Shown one piece after another: positions 51,601-55,164 of a stretch of 64,000 nucleotides of DNA. Origin of the DNA: Physella acuta. Taxonomy: Eukaryota > Mollusca > Gastropoda > Physidae. Positions within the stretch are counted from its first letter, which is position 1, and every line of letters begins with the position of its first letter. The position numbers and the translations under genes are program-made. The notes below the pieces were generated by a model. That model was not told the origin of the DNA and made no database searches. It was given only the letters and a program-made list of their open reading frames with translations. Location of the stretch: the NCBI RefSeq assembly GCF_028476545.1, contig NW_026732268.1, positions 328,501-392,500 of the forward strand. The letters run 5' to 3'.

Positions 51601-52599
51601 ACACACAGGTCACCCAACTCAAGGGCTATGGACAACTCAACGACACACAGAAGGACCAGTTAAGGTGAATACACGATCCACCGCACGATCCACCAAATAA
51701 TCCACCACATCATCCACTACATGATCCACCACTACAAAGTATACCAGAAACTAAAAAGTAAAACAAACATTTCTAAAAAAATAAGATTAAGAATTCTCTG
51801 ACCTGAAAGATATCTTAAACTTTCAGATTTACAACATTCTACGGCAATATTTTTCTGTCCTGATATAAACTTTCAGATTTACAACATTTACAACTTTCAC
51901 TTTCAGATTTACAACATTCTACGGCAATCTTTATCTGTCCTGATATAAACTTTCAGATTTACAACATTTACAACTTTCACTTTCAGATTTACAACATTCT
52001 ACGGCATTCTTTGTCTGTCCTGATATAAACTTTCAGATTTACAACTTTCACTTTCAGATTTTCAGTCTCTGTTCCCCTGGAAGTGACCTCGTTAAATGGC
52101 ACCTACTGGATTGGAGTCAAATTAAAGAGTAAGCCAGAAATAACGAAAATCTTTAGCAGTGCTGAACGATAATATCAAACTAATGTGAACTCTACCTTGA
52201 AATCTAACCTCTAACATGAACTCTAACCTGATCTGTAACCTCTAACCTGAACTCTAACTTCTAACCTGAACTCTAACCTCTAACTCTAACCCTTAACATG
52301 AACTCTAACTTGAAATCTAACCTCTAACCTCTAAGCTGAACTCTGACCTCTAACCTGAACTCTAACCTCTAACCTGAACTCTGACCTCTAACCTGAACTC
52401 TAACCTCTAACCTGAACTCTGACCTCTAACCTGAACTCTAACCTCTAACCTGAACTCTAACCTCTAACTTCACCCAACAGGAGGCAACATTCAGGTGGAA
52501 GACACCAGCGTCAACACAAGCTACACCTTGCTCAGCCTCATCTCTGGTTGTCGCTTCTGGGATGAGAGCAACAACACCTGGTCTTCTGAGGGTTGTCAG
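6993..52599 (+). CDS. polycystin-1-like (LamG-WSC-PKD-REJ-GAIN/GPS) protein gene, 19 exons, 3' end outside window
   Basis: Spliced model of 19 exons: 6993-7038, 7813-8065, 11461-11626, 14922-15096, 16615-19475, 21355-21390, 21692-21823, 22751-22841, 23420-23807, 31525-31617, 36738-36919, 38163-38320, 45793-45949, 46793-46899, 50767-50911, 51205-51323, 51498-51664, 52058-52128, 52481-52599. All introns are GT-AG, every junction keeps phase, and there are 1,822 codons without a stop. Domains by residue: signal peptide 1-20; LamG-like about 22-205; WSC-like about 219-288; PKD-type repeats about 298-860; REJ about 860-1250; Ser/Thr/Pro linker about 1295-1410; GAIN-like about 1414-1800; GPS first half at the end. 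In polycystin-1 relatives this ectodomain precedes autoproteolysis at the GPS, a PLAT domain and up to 11 membrane helices, and acts at cilia or the cell surface; these parts are not visible here. Orthology to PKD1, PKDREJ or PKD1L cannot be settled without the C-terminus. No transcript evidence was available. Confidence 0.88.
7125..7766. mobile_element. TIR element (MITE-like) in intron 1
   Basis: About 48-bp imperfect terminal inverted repeats: the left end begins agtatagagg and runs to attgtgcaaaaatc, with aaaatcgagattt; the right end is its reverse complement, ending ctctatact at 7766. The interior has the interspersed motif actagctgcatacccgtgc (7212 on), a CAAACG/ACAAAC-rich stretch (about 7290-7370) and a (ca)n tract at about 7615-7660. 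No transposase. Class not assigned. Confidence 0.65.
7212..7375 (+). repeat. interspersed motif plus ACAAAC-rich tract, copy 1
   Basis: The segment tactagctgcatacccgtg with cttcgccacggtaaatc is followed by a degenerate ACAAAC/GCAAAC tract. A close match lies on the opposite strand at about 36225-36456 in intron 10, also followed by an ACAAAC-type tract. It is therefore a dispersed family whose copies carry a length-variable microsatellite. Confidence 0.6.
7813..8065 (+). CDS. exon 2, first half of LamG-like domain
   Basis: The acceptor ttaccgttttag precedes 7813; the donor gtgagc follows 8065. Phase 1 in, phase 2 out. It encodes the end of the signal peptide (AQVACENIRLTYY) and a cysteine-containing stretch leading to LTVAAWIKSA. 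The last is the conserved 'tvsaWik' strand of laminin-G / concanavalin-A-like jelly rolls. Several cysteines (CENIR, GCYAS, WCLGN, RCHQG) could pair within the domain. Confidence 0.85.
8085..8310 (+). repeat. short tandem array, unit acatttcaga
   Basis: About 20 copies of a 10-bp unit (acatttcaga, with aatatttcag and aacttttcag variants) just inside the 5' end of intron 2. Confidence 0.85.
8311..8557. other. intron 2 sequence with minor repeats
   Basis: A few copies of tgtgactttttt at about 8330-8400, then a palindrome-like agttcaatgaact and AT-rich sequence. No exon seen. Confidence 0.4.
8558..10743 (+). repeat. 19/22-bp minisatellite of intron 2
   Basis: About 105 units built on ctaggtcaatgggcaatca, with a second class carrying three extra bases (actctaggtc). 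Late units drift to ctgtaggtc/ctgtatgtc. Confidence 0.96.
10744..11460. other. non-repeat 3' part of intron 2, with dispersed repeat copy 2
   Basis: AT-rich. It includes a G-run at about 10772-10782 and, at about 11024-11095, the second copy of the repeat also seen at 2154-2240 (aataaaaagcgagcaa and ggtttgccacattgg). No additional exon was recognised. Confidence 0.5.
11461..11626 (+). CDS. exon 3, LamG-like domain core
   Basis: The acceptor is aaaatttcag and the donor is cag|gtgaat. It enters in phase 2 (GG+A gives Gly) and leaves in phase 0. It encodes FFLTRRFSDQYTLGVASG and then VWVMLGLTWDQAGGMAVFVD. The pattern 'W..v.ltWd...g....fvDG' is the signature strand pair of LamG/pentraxin-type jelly rolls, so exons 2 and 3 form one domain interrupted by a 3.4 kb repeat-filled intron. 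Confidence 0.88.
11640..14318 (+). repeat. 17/22-bp minisatellite of intron 3
   Basis: About 140 units of ttcctacaacacactgg (17 bp) and a longer form with an added acaca (22 bp). Units lack stop codons in all forward frames, which makes spurious open frames of up to 1,068 codons. Confidence 0.97.
14361..14921 (+). repeat. 39-bp minisatellite containing the exon 4 acceptor
   Basis: About 14 units with tataccctggatgtaaa and aaagcccctctatctgtag. The end of the unit, cccctctatctgtag, is the acceptor of exon 4 in its final copy. Confidence 0.95.
14922..15096 (+). CDS. exon 4, end of LamG-like domain and linker
   Basis: The acceptor ctatctgtag is the last copy of a 39-bp minisatellite unit; the donor is gtaggt at 15097. 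Phase 0 in, phase 1 out. It encodes EISAPEVRAVGQVFQSAGAL, then a stretch with TCTFSVSDVTVLDNRTSSY. The 'fsvsdvtvldn' segment resembles the final strand of a LamG fold. The leftover A joins exon 5 AT to give Asn. Confidence 0.82.
15106..15887 (+). repeat. 12-bp minisatellite of intron 4
   Basis: About 65 units of attcaactcatt, with attcaattcatt and occasional attcaacgtatt variants, starting 9 bp after the donor of exon 4. Confidence 0.96.
15957..16172 (+). repeat. ~26-bp minisatellite of intron 4
   Basis: About 8 units with cattttacaaaacttttaca. Confidence 0.92.
16193..16602 (+). repeat. ~48-bp minisatellite of intron 4 with telomere-like core
   Basis: About 9 units with cacaagaaaatgtgtgtac and atctaaccctaaccca. 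Shorter units lack the second ctaac. It ends just before the acceptor of exon 5. Confidence 0.94.
16615..19475 (+). CDS. exon 5, WSC-like domain, PKD repeats and REJ module
   Basis: One 2,861-bp exon, residues about 214-1167, clearly more GC-rich than its flanks. It begins with LSQQLFQGCLPV and a six-cysteine WSC-like region (C-RQLC-CAC-C) ending KWAVYLV. Then come five to six PKD-type beta-sandwich repeats marked by strands such as YKLTFDDGT, CVLSFGNGDES, LTLDFGQG, FTFNFGDGS and YTVEFGDGT, each followed by an 'H.Y...G.Y.v.v.a.N' strand. From about residue 860 a REJ module follows, with LPFGLYALTVTVS and DISGSYDPD. These are family hallmarks of polycystin-1, PKDREJ and sea urchin REJ proteins. 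Many N-glycosylation sequons (NRT, NVS, NMS) fit an extracellular location. A perfect 24-bp tandem duplication lies at 16947-16994. The donor is gat|gtacgt. Confidence 0.95.
16947..16994 (+). repeat. 24-bp perfect tandem duplication inside exon 5
   Basis: Two identical 24-bp copies (16947-16970 and 16971-16994) encode VVGSGLNP twice, in frame, in a loop of the first PKD-like repeat. Confidence 0.95.
19467..20680 (+). repeat. 11-bp minisatellite of intron 5 including donor copies
   Basis: About 105 units of ccatacaccag with cacaag and catcag variants. Near its 5' end the exon 5 donor context cacaagatgtacgtacatac recurs five times (about 19467, 19539, 19588, 19626 and 19675). The array thus starts within the last bases of exon 5. 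Confidence 0.95.
20784..21318 (+). repeat. 21-bp minisatellite of intron 5
   Basis: About 25 units of tttacaaatagattccccca with one more c; ends about 35 bp before exon 6. Confidence 0.95.
21355..21390 (+). CDS. exon 6, 36-bp microexon
   Basis: The acceptor is atgttttacag and the donor is gcg|gtaagt. It encodes TSSAEAQEKLAA in phase 0 on both sides, joining VLTQD-type sequence of exon 5 to the helical segment of exon 7. Both splice sites are strong and the reading stays open. Being a multiple of three, it could be skipped without a frame change. No homology can be claimed for 12 residues. Confidence 0.72.
21399..21650 (+). repeat. 28-bp minisatellite of intron 6
   Basis: About 9 units with ttttatcaacttttgttaac and ttgatgta, filling most of the 301-bp intron. 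Confidence 0.94.
21692..21823 (+). CDS. exon 7, REJ/GAIN-proximal helical segment
   Basis: The acceptor is tttcccactag and the donor is aga|gtacgt; phase 0 in and out. It encodes STEAVVNTLGSVAKRIDSPS and then a segment ending KTMTSNKDIVSEGSR. In REJ-family proteins an alpha-helical stretch of this type ('...l..i...lts...n...vs...') follows the REJ module and begins the extended GAIN region. Confidence 0.85.
21833..22003 (+). repeat. 16-bp minisatellite of intron 7
   Basis: About 10 units of tgtccgtcaattgttg, starting just after the donor of exon 7. Confidence 0.92.
22008..22750 (+). repeat. 40-bp minisatellite of intron 7 ending in the exon 8 acceptor
   Basis: About 18 units with ctatgccacgcccactaaca and ttgaccttgtcacattt. 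In the last copy ccttgtcacat becomes ccttgtcacag, the acceptor of exon 8. Confidence 0.95.
22751..22841 (+). CDS. exon 8, helical segment
   Basis: The acceptor ccttgtcacag is a one-base variant of the adjoining 40-bp minisatellite unit. The donor is g|gtaggt. Phase 0 in, phase 1 out. It encodes SSAAGAFVDLANGSSSMAEA followed by TVDDASSFAG. It is small and hydrophilic with no recognised domain of its own; it continues the helical region of exon 7. Confidence 0.82.
22852..23147 (+). repeat. 32-bp minisatellite of intron 8
   Basis: About 9 units with cttcacaaggtctttcatga and tgtttacatag. Confidence 0.94.
23149..23341 (+). repeat. 19-bp minisatellite of intron 8
   Basis: About 10 units of gtggtcagcactagaccaa. 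Confidence 0.95.
23420..23807 (+). CDS. exon 9, mucin-like Ser/Thr/Pro-rich linker
   Basis: The acceptor is acttatttttag and the donor is ac|gtaact. Phase 1 in, phase 2 out. It starts ECLGGLGNIFPSSPKPLASS, continues with a helix (TEVTTVLLDLL), then a Thr/Pro/Ser-rich stretch including TPPTPTTTSTS that is likely O-glycosylated, and ends NFTISGVTVASLLLNASRDY. If the donor at 23808 were not used, translation would stop at TAA within one codon. Confidence 0.83.
23856..26103 (+). repeat. 28/19-bp minisatellite of intron 9
   Basis: About 85 units of acttcccttagttaccactg plus cagacatt, mixed with shorter units lacking the ctgcag part (ttaccaagacatt). Most units carry a ctgcag hexamer. Confidence 0.96.
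26104..26226. other. spacer between arrays in intron 9
   Basis: C-rich stretch with two copies of ccccaaagacatt; no exon. Confidence 0.5.
26227..31303 (+). repeat. 43-bp minisatellite of intron 9
   Basis: About 118 units with aagtgtagattaacctta and ccacggggaatgccctaacc. Common variants are gaatgccc/gaataccc, aacctta/aacttta/aaccata and cgggg/cgagg. It contains a telomere-like ccctaaccc. At its right edge it degrades to taatcctaacccaaatccta. Confidence 0.98.
31304..31524. other. 3' end of intron 9
   Basis: Single-copy sequence with gttaggattaggtt and related TTAGG-type words on the opposite strand to the array, then the pyrimidine tract of exon 10. Confidence 0.45.
31525..31617 (+). CDS. exon 10, continuation of Thr/Pro-rich linker
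   Basis: The acceptor is cttcctacctcag and the donor is gag|gtatga. It enters and leaves in phase 2. It encodes PQPYQATTALPPTDVTTPLP and then VTVPIDER. The composition matches the linker begun in exon 9, although a 7.7 kb intron made of two minisatellites lies between them. Confidence 0.8.
31627..31894 (+). repeat. 25-bp minisatellite of intron 10
   Basis: About 10 units with tttgtaccacatcgtcaaat and ttata, beginning 9 bp after the donor of exon 10. Confidence 0.95.
32113..32280 (+). repeat. degenerate ACAACC/ACAAAC tract
   Basis: Low-complexity A/C-rich stretch (cacaaccacaaccac, acgtaaacgtaaac). It resembles the tract of the dispersed motif at 7212-7375. Confidence 0.6.
32352..33997 (-). 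mobile_element. decayed hAT transposon (Charlie/Buster, ZBED5-like)
   Basis: The left end is cagtggttctcaacctttt with gcgaccccc, the usual hAT-Charlie-type terminus. The right end is the matching inverted form, gggtcgctacccccaggttgg, ending at 33997. Candidate 8-bp target duplications are cagtagag (32344-32351) and gagtagag (33998-34005), one mismatch. The minus strand keeps transposase pieces in order: a BED-type N-terminal piece (33913 down to 33725, starting MNKKLKYLEKYLKF, with ETSHSEH); CMDGASCLG at about 33270-33230, the 'C.DGA.sm.G' motif; and FYTSVRWLSIGNVNRVFELK (33123-32923), the strongly conserved 'h..vRWLS.G.v...ffel' block. Several frame breaks make it non-functional. Confidence 0.88.
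34069..34169 (+). repeat. 25-bp tandem repeat, 4 copies
   Basis: The unit contains agacgtcctacacactaaga with tct. Confidence 0.85.
34170..34735. other. intron 10, AT-rich sequence
   Basis: No exon recognised. It includes a GTTTGT/GTTTGC-rich low-complexity tract at about 34520-34660, which is the complement of the ACAAAC-type tracts elsewhere. Confidence 0.45.
34740..34830 (+). repeat. possible tRNA-derived SINE head
   Basis: ggttcgacacc at 34791-34801 fits the pol III B box (GGTTCGANNCC), and tggtgcatcggcagg about 40 bp upstream loosely fits an A box. No tail or target duplication was identified, so this is only a candidate. Confidence 0.3.
35040..35395 (+). repeat. three diverged ~130-bp direct repeats
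   Basis: The block ccccgggct, then tatggc and tacattcgttttaa, recurs at about 35080, 35211 and 35339 with clear divergence. They are old repeats, unlike the near-identical minisatellites around them. Confidence 0.6.
35396..36224. other. intron 10, AT-rich single-copy sequence
   Basis: No exon or repeat structure recognised apart from A/T runs. Confidence 0.4.
36225..36456 (-). repeat. interspersed motif plus GTTTGT tract, copy 2
   Basis: On the minus strand, tatactagcagtatacccgt with gtcacggtgaatctttt matches the motif at 7212. On the + strand it is preceded by about 20 copies of a tgtgtt/tgtttg hexamer tract. The left edge, actagccgtcccggtatg, is an imperfect inverted copy of the right edge. 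Confidence 0.6.
36557..36612. repeat. (AT)n microsatellite followed by GA-rich tract
   Basis: A run of about 28 at dinucleotides, followed by gagagaggg-type purine sequence to 36660. Confidence 0.95.
36738..36919 (+). CDS. exon 11, start of GAIN-like region
   Basis: The acceptor is catcttttcag. Phase 2 in: AG+A gives Arg. It encodes MFLPRTDPRPARVIAHELLR and YRELFQYIFDDCLLFRKVMK, then DIQYNIPCLST. The donor chosen is actg|gtcagt at 36920, because it alone leaves phase 1 to match exon 12 (G+AT gives Asp). The same donor is repeated every 35 bp downstream, so the exact 3' end is the least certain of all exons. Confidence 0.72.
36895..37612 (+). repeat. 35-bp minisatellite containing the exon 11 donor
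   Basis: About 20 units with caacatcccatgtttgtcca and ctggtcagtctatta. A few units carry a 6-bp insertion (tgtttg). The first unit includes the last ~25 coding bases of exon 11 and its donor actg|gtcagt, so the donor is repeated throughout. Confidence 0.95.
37729..38195 (+). repeat. 60-bp minisatellite containing the exon 12 acceptor and exon start
   Basis: Seven units plus the exon itself. Each has atgccatcaacatgatgaag, tgtgatgttgacttta, and then a C-rich tract ending actccccag. Two subtypes occur (atgccatc and atacaatc). The unit covers the acceptor and about 33 bases of exon 12. Confidence 0.95.
38163..38320 (+). CDS. exon 12, GAIN-like region
   Basis: The acceptor is actccccag and the donor is acg|gtaggt. 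Phase 1 in, phase 0 out. It encodes AINMMKCDGDFTLQDRVFDV, then SEHPDDIYEVYLVPLN and an Arg/Ala-rich end (RARAERDRARRAT). The first ~33 bases of the exon and its acceptor recur seven times upstream as a 60-bp minisatellite, so the true first copy is inferred from being the last one and from the exon running on open. Confidence 0.82.
38321..38631. other. 5' part of intron 12
   Basis: Single-copy sequence with a G-run at about 38573-38589; no exon. Confidence 0.5.
38632..45792 (+). repeat. 64-bp minisatellite of intron 12 ending in the exon 13 acceptor
   Basis: About 112 units with gacagaaaactgaaaccaag, actaacatgaggcagacag and ttttattttcttgttgacag. The unit's last part is a strong pyrimidine tract plus acceptor, and the next bases gacaga equal the first six bases of exon 13. 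Main variants are actg/acta, cttgttg/ctttttg, acagg/actgg and acaag. Confidence 0.98.
45793..45949 (+). CDS. exon 13, GAIN-like region
   Basis: The acceptor cttgttgacag is the final copy of the 64-bp array of intron 12; the donor is g|gtaaac. Phase 0 in, phase 1 out. It encodes DRVVATAGLSALGTVSEAVG and FTTPRLSMKLAKVMVKNSTN. The 'tp.l.m.l.k...' pattern is usual in the region before the GPS of polycystin/REJ proteins. Confidence 0.88.
46046..46770 (+). repeat. 15-bp minisatellite of intron 13
   Basis: About 48 units of atagatggtatacat with cacagatgg and attcatagatgg variants. Confidence 0.96.
46793..46899 (+). CDS. exon 14, GAIN-like region
   Basis: The acceptor is gaactttgcag and the donor is atg|gtaagc. 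Phase 1 in, phase 0 out. It encodes TDDSKQTMDLPSGGFDVPNS followed by VLAGSAANCPSLNTM. The sequence is 'lPsg.f..p.s.l.g', a beta-strand pattern seen in GAIN domains. Confidence 0.87.
46903..47035 (+). repeat. irregular ~24-bp repeat at start of intron 14
   Basis: About five imperfect copies of gatagcctcgataccatgg, beginning right after the exon 14 donor. Confidence 0.6.
47067..47168 (+). repeat. ~24-bp repeat, about 4-5 copies
   Basis: The unit contains tagacttgatacttgggtag. Confidence 0.85.
47167..50131 (+). repeat. 33/23-bp minisatellite of intron 14
   Basis: About 105 units of ctgatgtcgtctgtgagagg plus agg (23 bp), many with an added ctgatgtcgt (33 bp). Rare variants are gatgacgtc, ggtgtcgtc and gagtctg. 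The minus strand has no stop in the unit, giving spurious frames of over 1,000 codons. Confidence 0.97.
50132..50674. other. intron 14, single-copy sequence
   Basis: A small gaggttgttcttct triplet repeat at about 50177-50215; otherwise no exon or element recognised. Confidence 0.45.
50675..50735 (+). repeat. 20-bp tandem repeat, 3 copies
   Basis: Unit gtagcccgataccactgtat, just upstream of exon 15. Confidence 0.8.
50767..50911 (+). CDS. exon 15, GAIN domain beta-strands
   Basis: The acceptor is gtcttacag and the donor is c|gtgagt. Phase 0 in, phase 1 out. It encodes FMADSDNPFTYAEVANSVGK, VLSLGYSCNGEKLTVSG and EEPIQLWIE. The pattern 'v.sl.....g..l.v..l.epI.lwi.r' is highly characteristic of the segment before the GPS in polycystin-1-like proteins. 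Confidence 0.92.
51089..51130. repeat. (CA)n microsatellite of intron 15
   Basis: About 20 ca dinucleotides with small interruptions. Confidence 0.9.
51205..51323 (+). CDS. exon 16, GAIN domain
   Basis: The acceptor is aacacgcgcag and the donor is cag|gtacgg. Phase 1 in, phase 0 out. It encodes RDATMYEHSLFLLLTKTKQD and then a stretch with YHPVNITDTNSSLQ. This matches the GAIN segment in which a hydrophobic strand (SLFLLLT) follows the 'lWi.r' strand. Two N-glycosylation sequons (NIT, NSS). Confidence 0.9.
51335..51412 (+). repeat. 30-bp tandem repeat of intron 16, about 3 copies
   Basis: Unit with cttcaccctagccctcccct and gtagggcagt, close to the donor of exon 16. Confidence 0.9.
51498..51664 (+). 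CDS. exon 17, GAIN domain
   Basis: The acceptor is gtttgcaccag and the donor is ag|gtgaat. Phase 0 in, phase 2 out. It encodes IVLEPQESSSEYSVYVAYGE, then PNLTHYDFTG and KGYGQLNDTQKDQLR. The 'l.v.v.yg..P....yd' motif is shared by polycystin/PKDREJ proteins. Confidence 0.9.
51822..52057 (+). repeat. tandem repeat of intron 17 ending in the exon 18 acceptor
   Basis: Composite units with aactttcagatttacaacat and ctgtcctgatat. The words actttcag and attt recur several times. The last, ctttcactttcag, is the acceptor, and exon 18 also begins attt. Confidence 0.88.
52058..52128 (+). CDS. exon 18, GAIN domain
   Basis: The acceptor is ctttcactttcag and the donor is a|gtaagc. Phase 2 in, phase 1 out. 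It encodes FSVSVPLEVTSLNGTYWIGV followed by KLK. The 'yyiGvk' strand is a known landmark shortly before the GPS in this family. Confidence 0.88.
52180..52472 (+). repeat. ~19-bp minisatellite of intron 18
   Basis: About 15 imperfect units of tctaacctctaacctgaac, ending next to the acceptor of exon 19. Confidence 0.93.
52481..52599 (+). CDS. exon 19, first half of GPS motif (last exon in window)
   Basis: The acceptor is cttcacccaacag and the donor is tgtcag|gtactt. Phase 1 in, phase 0 out. It encodes GNIQVEDTSVNTSYTLLSLI and then SGCRFWDESNNTWSSEGCQ. The pattern C.fWd....W...GC is the first half of the GPS (latrophilin/CL-1-like) autoproteolysis site. The second half, C.C.HLT with the cleavage His-Leu/Thr, must be encoded by the next exon, which was not found in the remaining 11.4 kb. 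Confidence 0.93.
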
Positions 52600-54740
52600 G
52601 TACTTAGTGCTATAGTGTCAGGTACTTAGTGCTATAGTGTCAGGTACTTAGTGCTATAGTGTCAGGTACTTAGTGCCATTGTGTCAGGTACTTAGTGCCA
52701 TTGTGTCAGGTACTTAGTGCCATTGTGTCAGGTACTTAGTGCTATAGTGTCAGGTACTTAGTGCCATTGTGTCAGGTACTTAGTGCCATTGTGTCAGGTA
52801 CTTAGTGCCATAGTAACAGGTACTTAGTGCCATTGTGTCATGTACTTAGTGCCGTAGTGTCAGGTACTTAGTGCCATTGTGTCAGGTACTTAGTGCCATT
52901 GTGTCAGGTACTTAGTGCCATTGTGTCAGGTACTTAGTGCCATTGTGTCAGGTACTTAGTGCCATTGTGTCAGGTACTTAGTGCCATTGTGTCAGGTACT
53001 TAGTGCCATAGTGTCAGGTACTTAGTGCCATTGTGTCAGGTACTTAGTGCCATTGTGTCAGGTACTTAGTGCCATAGTGTCAGGTACTTAGTGCCATTGC
53101 GTCAGGTACTTAGTGCCATTGTGTCAGGTACTTAGTGCCATTGTGTCAAGTACATAGTGCCATTATGTCAGGTACTTAGTGCCATTGTGTCAGGTACTTA
53201 GTGCCATTGTGTCAGGTACTTAGTGCCATAGTTTCAGGTACTTAGTGCCATAGTGTCAGGTACTTAGTGCCATTGTGTCAGGTACTTAGTGCCATTGTGT
53301 CAGGTACCTAGTGCCATTGTGTCAGGTACTTAGTGCCATTGTGTCAGGTACTTAGTGCCATTGTGTCAAGTACTTAGTGCCATTATGTCAGGTACTTAGT
53401 GCCATTGTGTCAGGTACTTAGTGCCATTGTGTCAGGTACTTAGTGCCATAGTTTCAGGTACTTAGTACCATAGTGTCAGGTACTTAGTGCCATTGTGTCA
53501 GGTACTTAGTGCCATTGTGTCAGGTACTTAGTGCCATTGTGTCAGGTACTTAGTGCCATTGTGTCAAGTACTTAGTGCCATTATGTCAGGTACTTAGTGC
53601 CATTGTGTCAGGTACTTAGTGCCATTGTGTCAGGTACTTAGTGCCATAGTTTCAGGTACTTAGTGCCATAGTGTCAGGTACTTAGTGCCATTGTGTCAGG
53701 TACTTAGTGCCATTGTGTCAGGTACTTAGTGCCATTGTGTCAGGTACTTAGTGCCATTGTGTCAAGTACTTAGTGCCATTATGTCAGGTACTTAGTGCCA
53801 TTGTGTCAGGTACTTAGTGCCATTGTGTCAGGTACTTAGTGCCATAGTTTCAGGTACTTAGTGCCATAGTGTCAGGTACTTAGTGCCATTGTGTCAGGTA
53901 CTTAGTGCCATTGTGTCAGGTACTTAGTGCCATTGTGTCAGGTACTTAGTGCCATTGTGTCAGGTACTTAGTGCCATTGTGTCAGGTACTTAGTGCCATT
54001 GTGTCAGGTACTTAGTGCCATTGTGTCAGGTACTTAGTGCCATTGTGTCAGGTACTTAGTGCCATTGTGTCAGGTACTCAGTGCCATTGTGTCAGGTACT
54101 TAGTGCCATAGTGTCAGGTACTTAGTGCCATTGTGTCAGGTACTTAGTGCCATTGTGTCAGGTACTTAGTGCCATAGTGTCAGGTACTTAGTGCCATTGT
54201 GTCAGGTACTTAGTGCCATTGTGTCAGGTACTTAGTACCTTAGTGTCAGTTACTTAGTGCCATTGTGTCAGGTACTTAGTGCCATTGTGTCAGGTACTTA
54301 GTGCCATTGTGTCAGGTACTTAGTGCCATTGTGTCAGGTACTTAGTGCCATAGTGTCAGGTACTTAGTGCCATTGTGTCAGGTACTTAGTGCCATTGTGT
54401 CAGGTACTTAGTGCCATTGTGTCAGGTACTTAGTGCCATTGTGTCAGGTACTTAGTGCCATAGTGTCAGGTACTTAGTGCCGTAGTGTCAGGTACTTAGT
54501 ACCAAAAGTGTCAGGTACTTGGTGCCATAGTGTCAGGTACTTAGTGCCGTAGTGTCAGGTACTTAGTACCAAAAGTGTCAGGTACTTGGTGCCATAGTGT
54601 CAGGTACTTAGTGTCGTAGTGGCAGGTACTTAGTATCTATAGTGTCAGGTACTTAGTGCCGTAGTGTCAGGTACTTAGTGCCGTAGTGTCAGGTACTTAG
54701 TAACATTGTGTCAGGTACTTAGTACCAATAGTATCAGACA
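52594..54740 (+). repeat. 22-bp minisatellite containing the exon 19 donor
   Basis: About 97 units of tcaggtacttagtgccattg plus tg. The first unit overlaps the last six coding bases (tgtcag) and the donor gtactt of exon 19. Variants at the ca(t/a)(t/a)gt positions and tgtcaag/tatgtc form a higher-order pattern. Confidence 0.97.
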
Positions 54741-55164
54741 CGTAGCGCCCATTGTGTCGGTCCATTGTTTCCTTTATGTTGTATGTTGTTTAGGCTGAGC
54801 CCTTTATGTTGTATGTTGTCTCGGTACAGATAAGGCCCTCCACATTATATGTGGTATGCCGTGGACACACGGTTACACCAGACTAAATAAAACAAAGGCT
54901 CGCTGAACACTAAAAGAGTTTAATCCGATCCACACAAACACAGGCTTATCTAAATACTAACAAACTGGTACACAGAACTACGATACTGTGTCTATAGAAA
55001 AGTACACAGAACTAACCAACAACCTATGCTAATCTTAAAGAAGAATTGGACTGGACTGACACAAACCCACACGTTCTCAGACACCTTATAAACACGTACA
55101 CAAACAGGTACACGCCGGCATGTGATGACGTGACTGGCACACCTCTCAGCACAGGGGTGAACAG
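54741..55164. other. spacer between the two arrays of intron 19
   Basis: Single-copy sequence with ctttatgttgtatgttgt twice (about 54771 and 54801). I looked for the second half of the GPS (C.C.HLT) and did not find it. Confidence 0.5.

Noticed and set aside
54741-55164. Next exon of the gene (second half of the GPS)
   Set aside because: No C.C.HLT coding was found in any frame in this spacer, and no good acceptor followed by open sequence in phase 0.
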